DNA of 64,000 nt from Methylomicrobium agile (lineage in GTDB: Bacteria; Pseudomonadota; Gammaproteobacteria; Methylococcales; Methylomonadaceae). Positions 20,844 through 29,829 of the stretch are shown here, piece by piece. The notes under the pieces are model-generated. The model saw only the letters and a list, made by a program, of their open reading frames with translations, made no database searches and was not told the origin of the DNA. Numbering within the stretch: position 1 is the stretch's first letter; the number at the start of each line of letters is the position of its first letter. The translations under genes and the position numbers were made by a program. The stretch covers positions 620,001 through 684,000 of the forward strand of contig NZ_JPOJ01000001.1 in NCBI RefSeq assembly GCF_000733855.1, in the 5' to 3' direction.

Positions 20844-22994
20844 TCAGGGCTCAAGGTAACTGTCGAACGCCTTTAAAGGTCCCATTTCTGGCGTACGCCC
20901 ATTCCGGCCAACCGCCGGCACCTCGAGAAAACGATCCCCGGCCAGCCCTGAGCCCAGCGGATTCTCCCCGCCTTCATGCCCGTGCGGAACCTGAAGCGCG
21001 GGATGATCGAACGGGGCGCGCTCCCAGCGCACACGTTCGTCGGTCAGCGTCTTCAGAAAGGCCACCAGATCGGACTTGTCCTGCTCCGACATGCCCTGGA
21101 AAAACACCAGTGTCGTCGAATGGCGCGGATTAGTCAGATTTCCCCCGCGATTATAAAATTCGACGACCTCTTCCAGCGACTTCATTCCTCCGTTGTGCAT
21201 GTACGGCCCAGTCAGTTCGACATTACGCAGCGTCGGGATTTTAAACGCGGCGTTGATTCCGTCGGAAAGCCGGCCTTGACCGGCTTTTGCCAGCTCCGCG
21301 GCAACGATTTCAGGGGTAGGAATTTTGGCTTGTTTTTTTCCAGCGCCCTTGCAAACTTTTTTACCCGCTTTATCATTGATCAGCTGGCCGGCTAGATAAT
21401 CCTCCGTAAACGGATCAACCATGTCGCAACTGGCTACAATAACCGGATCGAGCATTTTTTTGGCATTGCCGGCGAGAACGTCGATGTATTGTTTAGTGAA
21501 CGAGAGCGGATTGCCGAACGGGTCAGTCCCGCCCAGCCCAACGTCGTAAGCAGTCGGCGCAACGCTGGTAATGGCGAAACCGATATCGAACAAACTGCTA
21601 TCGGTACCGAAACCACTGACCTGCTCGCCCAGCACATCGCGGTTCACCAGCTTGAGATATTTGGGTTTCTTGGTGGTGTTCAAGAAAATCTGCTGGCTTG
21701 CCGCCGACGAAAACGTCGGGCCGGAATGACAATTGTTGCAATGGGCATCGTTGAACACTTGAAAGCCCCGTTGCTGCGCCTCCGTAAATCCGGCCGGGAA
21801 ACCGGTGTCGTCGTCGACCTCCCGGTCGAACAACGCATCGTCGGAAATCAAAGTATTCTCGTATTGTTGGATAGCCAGGCCAAAGAACATCGCAAAATTA
21901 GCTTCCATTTGCGAATAGAATTGCCCCGAATCCTTCACCAGCTCGATGGCAGCGGCACTCCTCCAATATTTCTTGTTAAACGCCTTTTTGATCAATTCGT
22001 CGTAGGTTAACGTCAAACCGGTGCCGGACGGGTCGCGCAGACCGGCAAGCACGCTGTCTTCGGGATGCACCGCCTGCGACTCCAGCGCCCTGCGCCGCAG
22101 CAATTTTCGGCCGATGTCGGCGAAACTGCGCCCCTTGCAGGACATTTCCACCATATCTAGAGGAGGACCGACGGCCTGGGATGCCAGCGAGGCGTTTTCC
22201 AGCACCAACCGCGCGGCCTTAACCTTTTTCGTGCCTTTCGCAAGCCAGATTTTGGCGCCTGTATCGCGCAATCCGAACGGCGATTGGCCGTTGAATACGT
22301 TGTTTGCGCGGCCGTCCCAAAAATTGCGGAAGTTGAATGCGGCATTGATTACCGTCGGCGCATTGCGCTTGGTGACCTGGCGAGTATTCAGACCATCCGT
22401 ATGGAAAATCTCGCTCAACTCGGAATCGCATTGATCGTTATTAATGCCCGCATTAATGCCCGTCGCATTGACCGCCACAAATTGCTGCTGTGGCTCTCCG
22501 GAAGAACCGGCCACGTCGTCGGTCGATGCCGTCAAGGTGGCGATGTCGTCCACATCGGCAAAGCGGAAAAACGGAAAATCGCCGGCTTTCAATTCATAGT
22601 CCGGCCCGGCGTCATTGCCCTCATTGCCCGATGGCAATTCGAAAGTTTTCGCGGTGCCGCCGGCATTGGCGGTGTGCGCTTGACCGGGATTCAGCTGGTT
22701 AATATGGCGAATATCCGATCCGGCATGAAAATGGCATGAAGCGCATGCGGTTCCGTTGCTGCCGACGTTTTCGTCCCAAAACAGGGCCTTGCCGAGCTGG
22801 ACGGCGGCCTGTTGATCGACGACGATTGCCGACTTCCCGATCAACTTGGGCGTCGCCGGAACCTTAAAGCCTTTCATGACTTGATCGGACAGTGCGCCGT
22901 GGGCAAATACGGCATCGGCTAAGGCACATAACAAAATTAACGCATAAACACATGGGGCAATACCGGATAAAACTTTTTGGATAAAGCAGAACAT
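20844..22994 (-). CDS. corB: Di-haem cytochrome c peroxidase/MauG family protein, CorB-like
   Basis: Exported 716-residue protein: hydrophobic N-terminus (residues 10-30) and two haem-binding CxxCH motifs, CASCH at 84-88 and CNNCH at 419-423. It is about twice the length of a plain bacterial cytochrome c peroxidase, with long inserts between the haems. It follows corA on the same strand. In Methylomicrobium album the equivalent partner (CorB), related to MauG, is thought to oxidise a tryptophan of CorA to kynurenine so that it can bind copper. That role is inferred from the pairing and the two haems. A peroxidase role at the cell surface, like the MopE-linked protein of Methylococcus, is the alternative. 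Confidence 0.85.
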   Translation of the reverse strand: MFCFIQKVLSGIAPCVYALILLCALADAVFAHGALSDQVMKGFKVPATPKLIGKSAIVVDQQAAVQLGKALFWDENVGSNGTACASCHFHAGSDIRHINQLNPGQAHTANAGGTAKTFELPSGNEGNDAGPDYELKAGDFPFFRFADVDDIATLTASTDDVAGSSGEPQQQFVAVNATGINAGINNDQCDSELSEIFHTDGLNTRQVTKRNAPTVINAAFNFRNFWDGRANNVFNGQSPFGLRDTGAKIWLAKGTKKVKAARLVLENASLASQAVGPPLDMVEMSCKGRSFADIGRKLLRRRALESQAVHPEDSVLAGLRDPSGTGLTLTYDELIKKAFNKKYWRSAAAIELVKDSGQFYSQMEANFAMFFGLAIQQYENTLISDDALFDREVDDDTGFPAGFTEAQQRGFQVFNDAHCNNCHSGPTFSSAASQQIFLNTTKKPKYLKLVNRDVLGEQVSGFGTDSSLFDIGFAITSVAPTAYDVGLGGTDPFGNPLSFTKQYIDVLAGNAKKMLDPVIVASCDMVDPFTEDYLAGQLINDKAGKKVCKGAGKKQAKIPTPEIVAAELAKAGQGRLSDGINAAFKIPTLRNVELTGPYMHNGGMKSLEEVVEFYNRGGNLTNPRHSTTLVFFQGMSEQDKSDLVAFLKTLTDERVRWERAPFDHPALQVPHGHEGGENPLGSGLAGDRFLEVPAVGRNGRTPEMGPLKAFDSYLEP

Positions 22995-23006
22995 GATGAT
23001 TCCAAA

Positions 23007-23038
23007 ATAAAAAAGGAGGAGGCCTCCCGGCCTCCTCC
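23007..23038 (-). terminator. Terminator-like hairpin between corA and corB
   Basis: On the minus strand GGAGGAGGCC and GGCCTCCTCC form a stem directly followed by TTTTTTATTTT. It lies after the corA stop and before the corB start, so it could end most corA transcripts and keep corB at a lower level. Confidence 0.75.
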
Positions 23039-23071
23039 CTGTGGCGAGGTAATCCCTTTTTACGATCTCGA

Positions 23072-23767
23072 TTACGGGATACTGACTTCTATATGGACAG
23101 TATGCGCAGTCGCGGGACCGGCGCCGGAACCTGGGCCGGAACCGTAAGCCGTCGAATCGATATCCGGATTGATCGCCCCAACGACGAATTGATACCAGCC
23201 GTTTTCAGGCGGGGTAAAGGTAATCGCCAGCTTTCCTGGCACACCGTCCATCACCCGGTACAACTGAGACTGGTCGTACTCAGCCGGTAAGGCGTCGCCC
23301 ATTCCGTCGCGGTCAAACCCGTTGGTAATAAACTTCATGATGATATTGCCGACCTTGACCGGGTTGTTCTCGGCATCGGTGGCTTCGGCGTTCGGCTCGT
23401 AAATATCGCCGAACTGCTTGTAGGCGTGGCCGTTCATATAAGGAAGCGTCTTTGGATTTTTGGCTCCCGCCCGGTACCATACCGTGATTGACGGGTGCAA
23501 ACCGCTGACTTCCGTAGTCAGCTCAATGGTGATCGGCTTGCCTTTCTTCAGCTTGACGAATCCCCAGTTCGAGTGATGCGTCCAGCCCAGATAGCCCATA
23601 CTGAGGTTGTACCAGGAATAGGCGCGAACAGTCATGTCCGCTGACGTATTGTTTTTGTCAAAAAAAGTGCCAGATATAGCTGTAGCAGCTTGGAGGGGGT
23701 TGGCGAAAAACAGGCCAGCAGCTACTGAAATCAATGCCAAACTTTTAAATTTATTGTTGTATTTCAT
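23072..23767 (-). CDS. corA: Copper-repressible surface protein CorA (MopE-type)
   Basis: 231 residues with a signal peptide (MKYNNKFKSLALISVAAGLF to ANPLQAA). The copper site of CorA/MopE is a mononuclear Cu(I) held by two histidines and a kynurenine made from tryptophan. Here the W-x-H motif is W62-T63-H64 in YLGWTHHSNWG, and a second histidine is H114 in MNGHAYKQF. This matches the ligand pattern I recall for M. album CorA. AGGGA precedes the ATG. It is followed by a terminator and then the di-haem partner. Homologues are made when copper is scarce, so a copper-controlled promoter is expected upstream; I could not identify its operator. Confidence 0.85.
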   Translation of the reverse strand: MKYNNKFKSLALISVAAGLFFANPLQAATAISGTFFDKNNTSADMTVRAYSWYNLSMGYLGWTHHSNWGFVKLKKGKPITIELTTEVSGLHPSITVWYRAGAKNPKTLPYMNGHAYKQFGDIYEPNAEATDAENNPVKVGNIIMKFITNGFDRDGMGDALPAEYDQSQLYRVMDGVPGKLAITFTPPENGWYQFVVGAINPDIDSTAYGSGPGSGAGPATAHTVHIEVSIP

Positions 23768-24749
23768 GGGTATCCCTAAAAATAAATTAAACCGTTATCG
23801 CGTAGCTCCCGGATGCGCTGTCGCCTGATCCGGGAATTGCGAAAGCCGAAGTCGGTCACGACACTTAAACAGTGCCATGCAGGGATACATTAAGCAGATA
23901 TTATGCCATTATAATTTTCTAATGTTTTCAACCATATAAACTATAAGGAATATTAAAAGTGTGTTATTTCCCATAGGCTACTGTGTGAAATGGCTCACTT
24001 TGAGCATGAGCTGGCAGCGCCGATCCCGGAACGTCCGGAGAATTTCAATACTCAGTTTTGCCAGGGCAATCGCGCTATGGTGAAATCCGCCGGACGGGTT
24101 TTTAACCCGTCCGCACGTTTTAATGCGAATTGAGCGTTGTAACAGCGTTGCTCCATCCACTGTTTGCAGAGCAAATCCCCCCCTTTTTTCAAAGGAGAGG
24201 GATGTCGTCTTCCCGTTTGAGAATGAGTGAAGCGCTAGGCCACGCCTGTCCCCTTTGACAATGCCGCTTTCCCTCCTTATAAGTACCTATGCATATTTAT
24301 CCGGCTAACGCACTCAAGATAACTCATTGATTTTATAAGTAACATTCACAAAGCTCCCTGAAAAAATACCGGGTTTATTTTGCATACGTACTTAAAAGGA
24401 ATGCCGCTTCCCCCTTTGAAAAAGGGGGGCAGGGGGGATTTTTATAGGGGGCTTTCACAGCGTAAACAGCCTTTAACTCTTAATCCGTATTTTAGCGAAG
24501 CGGGGCAGTCGGTTTGAATGGTTCGAAATCACTGGCAAACCGGCCTTTGGGGACAGCGCCGAACGGTACGGACGGGATAAATATCCCGCCCGGCGTTTGG
24601 AGCGCTGCCCCGCAACACGGGTCTTCGGAAAACAAGACACAGCGCGATTGCCCTGTCAGCTTTGCGCTGTCAGTTGACTCCCCAAAACCGCACGAGTAAT
24701 ATGGCCGACTCTGACAAAGAAGTTAGACGATTGATTTAGGGAGGAAGTT
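23768..24749. other. 1-kb gene-free region rich in palindromes upstream of corA
   Basis: I see no convincing gene. It holds a hairpin near the corA start (23807-23835, TCCCGGAT paired with ATCCGGGA), a perfect palindrome CGGACGGG...CCCGTCCG at 24091-24113, a related GGACGGGATAAATATCCC at 24570-24587, and two inverted copies of a CCCCCTTT/AAAGG repeat (24173-24201 and 24409-24443). The divergent promoters of corA and the secreted-protein gene must lie here. A 61-codon frame at 24514 is mostly repeat and was not accepted. Confidence 0.7.
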
Positions 24750-25289
24750 ATGAAATCACTGCGCTTTATGGTTTTACCGATCCTTTTGCTGTCTTTTTCC
24801 TTTTCCGCCGGGGCGGTCAACCTGACGGGAACATGGACAGGCAGGTTCAGATGCTCCGGATTCGACGGAATAAACTTTTCTTTTGTACAGCCGAACAGAA
24901 GCCAGCCGCCCCAAAGCCTGAGAATCAGCCAGCCACCGGATGGCAGCCGCTTATCCGTTCAATGGCTCGATGGTGAAGAGCTGGCGGCCACTTTCACCGG
25001 TTTCACCATCGACAGTATTACCCGGCCGACCACCCGGGGCCATGCCGCGATCGCCGACTGCGCAACCAAGGCGGATATTACGTCCGGCGTTTCCGAGATT
25101 ACCGACCTGAACGCGGTCGTAAACCCAAACAGAGGCACCGGTTCATTGACCGGCCTGTCCATCTACACCGATCAGACCGACGACCCCAACAATCCCAACG
25201 ACAGACCCGAAGTCACGCGCTGCCGATGGATTTTCAGGTTGGCCGATACCGCCGATCCCGGCATTCCTGCAAGCTGCCCGCCGCTGTAG
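24750..25289 (+). CDS. Secreted protein of unknown function
   Basis: 179 residues, ATG 24750 with GGGAGGAAG upstream. A clear signal peptide (MKSLRFMVLPILLLSFSFSA, cleavage near GAVNL) is followed by NLTGTWTGRFRCSGFDG, a lipocalin-like or immunoglobulin-like opening seen in many periplasmic proteins. Four cysteines (near residues 31, 104, 157 and 176) could form two disulfides. The Asn/Asp-rich DQTDDPNNPNDRPE stretch looks like a flexible loop. No family is recognised. It is divergent from corA and followed by a strong terminator. Confidence 0.8.
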   Translation: MKSLRFMVLPILLLSFSFSAGAVNLTGTWTGRFRCSGFDGINFSFVQPNRSQPPQSLRISQPPDGSRLSVQWLDGEELAATFTGFTIDSITRPTTRGHAAIADCATKADITSGVSEITDLNAVVNPNRGTGSLTGLSIYTDQTDDPNNPNDRPEVTRCRWIFRLADTADPGIPASCPPL

Positions 25290-25313
25290 CGCGTCCACAA
25301 TCCCTAAAACGAA

Positions 25314-25338
25314 AAAGGGCGGAATCTTTCCGCCCTTT
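25314..25338. terminator. Two-way terminator
   Basis: AAAGGGCGGA and TCCGCCCTTT form a perfect stem with A-run and T-run flanks, between the convergent ends of the secreted-protein gene and suhB. Confidence 0.85.
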
Positions 25339-25367
25339 AATTTGAAAAAACCGCCAAATACTGCTTT

Positions 25368-26162
25368 TTATCGCAAGCTGTCGGTCACATGAGGCTCGAT
25401 CAGCTTGTACATGACCTGATGCATTTTCGGATTGCCGGCGATCAGGTTGCCGTTTTCGAGATAGCCGTCGTTGAACGAAAAATCGGTCACGACGCCACCG
25501 GCTTCCTTGATCAGCAGGACCCCCGCCGCCATATCCCATTCCATCAATCCGATTTCCCAGAAGCCGTCCAGGCGTCCCGCGGCGACATAGGCCAGGTCGA
25601 GTGCCGCGGAACCGGCCCGGCGAATGCCGGCGGAATCGGTCGTCATCGCTTTGAACATCCCTACGTAGGCGTCCAGATGCCGCTCGGTCTTGAACGGAAA
25701 ACCGGTGCCGATCAGCGCGCCTTTCATCGCGCTTTGTTTGGTCACGCGAATCCGCCGGTTGTTCAGCATCGCGCCGCCGCCGCGTTTGGCGGTAAACAGT
25801 TCGTCGCGCAGCGGATCGTAGATCACCGCCACTTCGAGCCGGCCTTTGTGTTTCAACGCAATCGAAACCGCAAACTGCGGAAAACCGTGCAGAAAATTGG
25901 TCGTGCCGTCCAGCGGATCGATCACCCAGGCGAACTCGTTGCCCTGGTGCGCGCCGCTTTCTTCGGCCAGGATCGCATGATCGGGATAGGCCGTGCGGAT
26001 AATGTTGATGATTTCGCGTTCCGCCTTGCGGTCGACTTCGCTGGCGTAGTCGTTTCTACCTTTTTGATCGACTTGAAGATGACCGATGGCGTCGGTCGAG
26101 CGCAAAATCAGGTCGCCCGCGCTTCGGGCGGCGCGGACGGCAATGTTGAGCATCGGTTGCAT
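25368..26162 (-). CDS. suhB: Inositol-1-monophosphatase family protein SuhB
   Basis: Metal-dependent phosphatase; in Escherichia coli SuhB also joins NusA-type antitermination complexes on rRNA. 264 residues. The family metal motifs are visible: ILAEESG near the start, VIDPLDGTTNFLHGFP, and the C-terminal WDMAAGVLLIKEAGG. It is divergent from trmJ, the common suhB-trmJ arrangement in gammaproteobacteria. Confidence 0.95.
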   Translation of the reverse strand: MQPMLNIAVRAARSAGDLILRSTDAIGHLQVDQKGRNDYASEVDRKAEREIINIIRTAYPDHAILAEESGAHQGNEFAWVIDPLDGTTNFLHGFPQFAVSIALKHKGRLEVAVIYDPLRDELFTAKRGGGAMLNNRRIRVTKQSAMKGALIGTGFPFKTERHLDAYVGMFKAMTTDSAGIRRAGSAALDLAYVAAGRLDGFWEIGLMEWDMAAGVLLIKEAGGVVTDFSFNDGYLENGNLIAGNPKMHQVMYKLIEPHVTDSLR

Positions 26163-26251
26163 AAGCGGAATTGAAAATGAGCGGATAAATCGTTATAGGA
26201 TACCAAAACTTTTGATAAACTTGAGCGTTTTTTGAATGACGAGGCACCGCG

Positions 26252-26986
26252 TTGCTGTCCCATATCCATATCGTTCTGGTCGGAACCACACACCCCGGCA
26301 ATATCGGCGCAGTTGCACGGGCGATGAAAAACATGCGGATGACCAGCCTCAGGCTGGTCGCGCCGAAAATTTTCCCGAGCGCGGACGCGACCTCGCGCGC
26401 CTCGGGGGCGGACGACCTCCTGTCCCGGGCAAGGGTCTGCGACACCCTGCGCGAAGCGATCGCGGACTGTCAGGTCGTGTTCGGCGCCAGCGCGCGCTCA
26501 CGCACGATCAGTTGGCCGGAACTGACGCCCCGGCAGTGCGCGGAGGAAATCTTCGCCAAGCATCCGGACGAGCAGATCGCGATCGTATTCGGCCGCGAAC
26601 ACTCGGGTCTGACCAACGAAGAACTCGACATGTGCCGATATCTGTTGCACATTCCCTGCAATCCCCACTTCAGTTCGCTGAATCTGGCCGCCGCGGTGCA
26701 AGTCATCTGCTACGAACTGTTCGTGGCGGCCGGCGGCGGCGAACGCAAGGCGATCGGCGACCGGGGCGAATGTCCCTTGGCAACCGCGGAACAGATGGAA
26801 TCCTTTTACGATCATCTTCACGAAACGCTGGTCGACATCGATTTCGCCCAGCCCGGCAAATCCGAATCGATCATGCGACGACTGCGCAGGATTTATAACC
26901 GGATCGAACTCGACACCAAGGAAGTCGATATCTTGCGGGGCATTCTGAGAATGTCGCAAGGTCATAAAAAAAGCCGGAAACAATAA
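26252..26986 (+). CDS. trmJ: tRNA (cytidine/uridine-32-2'-O)-methyltransferase TrmJ
   Basis: SPOUT methyltransferase modifying position 32 of tRNA. 244 residues from TTG 26252, with GAGG at a good distance; no in-frame ATG gives the conserved N-terminus [20 protein letters not shown]. The other SPOUT motifs are [14 protein letters not shown] and [14 protein letters not shown], with ARAMKNM near the start. It is divergent from suhB and 13 bases upstream of cysE. Confidence 0.95.
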   Translation: MLSHIHIVLVGTTHPGNIGAVARAMKNMRMTSLRLVAPKIFPSADATSRASGADDLLSRARVCDTLREAIADCQVVFGASARSRTISWPELTPRQCAEEIFAKHPDEQIAIVFGREHSGLTNEELDMCRYLLHIPCNPHFSSLNLAAAVQVICYELFVAAGGGERKAIGDRGECPLATAEQMESFYDHLHETLVDIDFAQPGKSESIMRRLRRIYNRIELDTKEVDILRGILRMSQGHKKSRKQ

Positions 26987-26999
26987 ATCACCAGAGCAC

Positions 27000-27785
27000 A
27001 TGAACGCCATCATCGACAGAGTCAAAGAAGACATCGCCTGCGTTTTCGAACGCGACCCGGCCGCGCAGTCGGTCTGGGAAGTGATCACCGCTTACCCCGG
27101 CTTTCATGCGGTACTGATTCACCGTCTCAGCCATCGTTGCTGGACAGCCGGCTACCGCTGGCTGGCGCGTTTCATTTCGCATATCGCGCGCTGGCTGACC
27201 GGGATCGAAATTCACCCGGGCGCCCGGATCGGCCGGCGTTTTTTCATCGATCACGGGATGGGCGTGGTGATCGGCGAAACGGCTGTGATCGGCGACGACT
27301 GCACGCTCTATCACGGCGTCACGCTCGGCGGTACCTCGTGGAAGAAAGGCAAGCGCCACCCCACCCTGCACGACGGCGTCGTGGTCGGCGCCGGCGCGAA
27401 AATCCTGGGCCCGATCGACATCGGCGAAGGCGCCCGGGTCGGCTCGAATTCGGTCGTCCTGAAGCCGGTGCCGGCCGGTGCGACCGTGGTCGGCATTCCG
27501 GGCCATCTGATCGATCCGAACATCAAAAAAGAAAAAGCGGAGCGGGAAGCGATCGCCTACCGGATGGGCTTCGACCCCTACGGCGCGAAGGCCGACATGC
27601 CCGACCCGGTCGCGAACGCAATCAACCGGATGCTCGACCATATCCATGCGATGGACCAACAGCTCGAAACCATGAAAAAGGCGCTCGACGAAGCCGGCAT
27701 CCACTACCCCGAACCGCCGCCGATTCCAAGGCTGGAGGGATGCGAAATCGAGGACGGCTACCAGAACGAACCCAAGCACGATTAA
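27000..27785 (+). CDS. cysE: Serine O-acetyltransferase
   Basis: Makes O-acetylserine for cysteine synthesis, the substrate later used by the desulfurase. 261 residues. The N-terminal helical domain ([17 protein letters not shown]) is followed by left-handed hexapeptide repeats: [37 protein letters not shown] and [11 protein letters not shown]. Its position between trmJ and iscR matches the cysE-iscR-iscS layout in several proteobacteria and links cysteine supply to iron-sulfur assembly. Confidence 0.95.
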   Translation: MNAIIDRVKEDIACVFERDPAAQSVWEVITAYPGFHAVLIHRLSHRCWTAGYRWLARFISHIARWLTGIEIHPGARIGRRFFIDHGMGVVIGETAVIGDDCTLYHGVTLGGTSWKKGKRHPTLHDGVVVGAGAKILGPIDIGEGARVGSNSVVLKPVPAGATVVGIPGHLIDPNIKKEKAEREAIAYRMGFDPYGAKADMPDPVANAINRMLDHIHAMDQQLETMKKALDEAGIHYPEPPPIPRLEGCEIEDGYQNEPKHD

Positions 27786-27806
27786 CGACAAAAATGCTAA
27801 GGTTTA

Positions 27807-27840
27807 AATGTTGACTAATTTAATCGGTTAAGATTAAAAT
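27807..27840 (+). promoter_or_regulatory. Probable iscR promoter with an IscR-type operator
   Basis: AATGTTGACTAATTTAATCGGTTA resembles the type 1 IscR sites that overlap the -35 element of iscR promoters in enterobacteria: TTGACT serves as the -35, and TAAGAT or TTAAAAT downstream could be the -10. It lies 50-70 bases before the iscR start, as expected for autorepression by [2Fe-2S]-IscR. Confidence 0.6.
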
Positions 27841-27874
27841 CGGGTTCACGTTAATCTTTCTGAAGGATGATGTT

Positions 27875-28366
27875 GTGCGCTTGACTACCAAAGGCCGCTA
27901 TGCGGTAACCGCGATGCTCGATCTGGCTTTTCACAGCCAGAAAGCGCCTGTGACGCTGACCGACATCGCGACTCGACAAACCATTTCCCTCTCCTATCTC
28001 GAACAGTTGTTCGCCCGCCTGCGCCGCGCCGGCATGGTCAAAGGCGTGCGCGGCCCGGGCGGCGGCTATACCCTAGCGAACAAAGCAAATACCATCAATA
28101 TCGCCGACATCATCGCGGCGGTCGACGAACAGATCGATACGACCAAATGCGGCGGCGAAGGCAATTGCCAGAACCACAAAGCCTGCCTGACGCACGACCT
28201 GTGGATGGGGCTCAGCGAACAGATTCGCGGCTATCTGAAAGGGATTACCCTGGCCGACCTGCTGGAAAAACATCCAGTACAGGAAATCGCAAGACGCCAG
28301 GAACAAGACGCCCAACGCGTCATCGAACTTCATCTGCAAACGGGAATCAGCGCCTACCCTAAATGA
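27875..28366 (+). CDS. iscR: Iron-sulfur cluster regulator IscR (Rrf2 family)
   Basis: [2Fe-2S]-dependent repressor of cluster-assembly genes. 163 residues from GTG 27875 with GAAGGAT upstream. The winged helix opens MRLTTKGRYAVTAMLDLAF with recognition helix ISLSYLEQLFARLRRAGMV and wing GPGGGYTLA. The three cluster cysteines are in KCGGEGNCQNHKACLTHDLW. Its stop overlaps the start of the desulfurase gene (ATGA), so the two are coupled. Confidence 0.96.
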   Translation: MRLTTKGRYAVTAMLDLAFHSQKAPVTLTDIATRQTISLSYLEQLFARLRRAGMVKGVRGPGGGYTLANKANTINIADIIAAVDEQIDTTKCGGEGNCQNHKACLTHDLWMGLSEQIRGYLKGITLADLLEKHPVQEIARRQEQDAQRVIELHLQTGISAYPK

Positions 28367-29478
28367 TCTATCTGGATCATAACGCAACCACCCCGGTCGA
28401 TCCCCGGGTGCTGGAAACGATGCTGCCTTACCTGAAAAACTTTTACGGCAATGCTTCGGGCCTGTACAAGCTCGGCCGCCTCTCGCGTACCGCGGTCGAT
28501 ACGGCCCGTCAGCAGGTCGCCGAACTGGTCGGGGTTGCGGCAAATCAGGTCATTTTCACCAGCGGCGGCACCGAAGCGAACAATCTGGCCTTGGCCAGCC
28601 TCGGCCCTGCCGCCGGCCTCGCCGTTTCGGCGATCGAGCACCCCTCCATTCTCGAACCGGCCGAGTGCCTGCATCGGCAAGGCCATCCCTTGTCCATCCT
28701 GGGCGTCGATTCTGACGGCCTGATTCGGCAGGATAGCCTCGACGAAGCCATCCATACTCAAAAACCGGCACTGGTGTCGATCATGCTCGCGAATAACGAA
28801 ACCGGCATAGTTCAAGATATCGCCCGCCATGCCGAACGCTTGCGGACGCAAAACATATTGCTGCATACCGACGCAGTACAGGCGGCCGGCAAGATTCCGG
28901 TCGATTTCAAGGCACTGGGCGTTCAAATGCTGTCCCTGTCCAGCCACAAGCTTTACGGACCGAAAGGCGCTGGCGCGCTGATTTTCGAGAAAGGCGTCAA
29001 ACTCTCGCCCCTGCTGCTCGGCGGCGGACAGGAACAGAACTACCGCTCCGGAACCGAAAACGTCGCCGCGATCGTCGGCTTCGGGAAGGCGGCGGAACTT
29101 GCGAAGGCCGAACTTGCCCAACGCAGCGAACAGTTAGCCGGTTTGAAAACCCGACTGGAAACCGGACTTCGGTCGATTCCGGGGCTTCATATTTTTTCCC
29201 AAAACGCGCCCCGCCTGCCGAACACGGTCCAGTTCGGGCTGCCGAATGTCGACGGCGAAATGCTGCTGATGAAACTCGACCGGCAAGGCATCGCGGTATC
29301 CAGCGGTTCCGCCTGCGCGAGCGGCGGCAAGGAGCCCAGCTACGTTCTGACCGCGATGGGCGTCGACCCGGTACTGGCGCGCAGCGCGATCCGGATCAGC
29401 TTGGGCATCTCCAATACGCCGGAGCAAATCACCCGGTTTATCGAAATATTGCAAACCCTGGTCAACCAGGAAGGATAA
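28363..29478 (+). CDS. iscS: Cysteine desulfurase (IscS/NifS-type)
   Basis: PLP enzyme that removes sulfur from cysteine and passes it on as a persulfide. 371 residues, a little shorter than enterobacterial IscS. The start MIYLDHNATTPVDPRV, the PLP lysine in LSSHKLYGPKGAGAL and the catalytic cysteine in VSSGSACASGG are all present. It overlaps iscR by four bases and is followed six bases later by iscA. No iscU, hscBA or fdx follows. The symbol is by function and context; nifS-like would also be fair. Confidence 0.93.
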   Translation: MIYLDHNATTPVDPRVLETMLPYLKNFYGNASGLYKLGRLSRTAVDTARQQVAELVGVAANQVIFTSGGTEANNLALASLGPAAGLAVSAIEHPSILEPAECLHRQGHPLSILGVDSDGLIRQDSLDEAIHTQKPALVSIMLANNETGIVQDIARHAERLRTQNILLHTDAVQAAGKIPVDFKALGVQMLSLSSHKLYGPKGAGALIFEKGVKLSPLLLGGGQEQNYRSGTENVAAIVGFGKAAELAKAELAQRSEQLAGLKTRLETGLRSIPGLHIFSQNAPRLPNTVQFGLPNVDGEMLLMKLDRQGIAVSSGSACASGGKEPSYVLTAMGVDPVLARSAIRISLGISNTPEQITRFIEILQTLVNQEG

Positions 29479-29484
29479 AAACGC

Positions 29485-29808
29485 ATGGCAATCATACTCA
29501 CCGAAAAAGCGGCTCAGCAGATCAAAAAACAGCTCGAAAAACGCGGCACGGGCGTCGGCCTGAAGCTCGGCATCAAAAAATCCGGCTGCTCCGGCTATGC
29601 CTATACCCTCGAATACGCCGACCAACTCCAGGACAATGAAACGGTCTTCGAGGAACACGGGGTCAAACTGATCGTAAAGCAGGACGACTTGCCCTATATC
29701 GACGGCATGGAACTCGATTACCGCCGCGAAGGCATCAATGAAGCGTTCCGGTTCGACAACCCCAATGTGAAAGCGACCTGCGGCTGCGGGGAAAGCTTTA
29801 GCGTTTGA
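29485..29808 (+). CDS. iscA: Iron-sulfur cluster assembly protein IscA
   Basis: A-type carrier that accepts and delivers clusters. 107 residues with the three conserved cysteines, KKSGCSGYAYTLEY and the C-terminal ATCGCGESFSV. It closes a short cysE-iscR-iscS-iscA run. Without IscU nearby, the scaffold must come from elsewhere in the genome (an iscU locus or a SUF system). Confidence 0.95.
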   Translation: MAIILTEKAAQQIKKQLEKRGTGVGLKLGIKKSGCSGYAYTLEYADQLQDNETVFEEHGVKLIVKQDDLPYIDGMELDYRREGINEAFRFDNPNVKATCGCGESFSV

Positions 29809-29829
29809 GCTTCTGCGGATATAGCCATT

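Noticed and set aside
20699-21133. 144-codon plus-strand frame after metG
   Set aside because: Made largely of repeats and the antisense of corB.
24514-24699. 61-codon frame upstream of the secreted-protein gene
   Set aside because: Read through palindromic repeats; low-complexity product with no domain.
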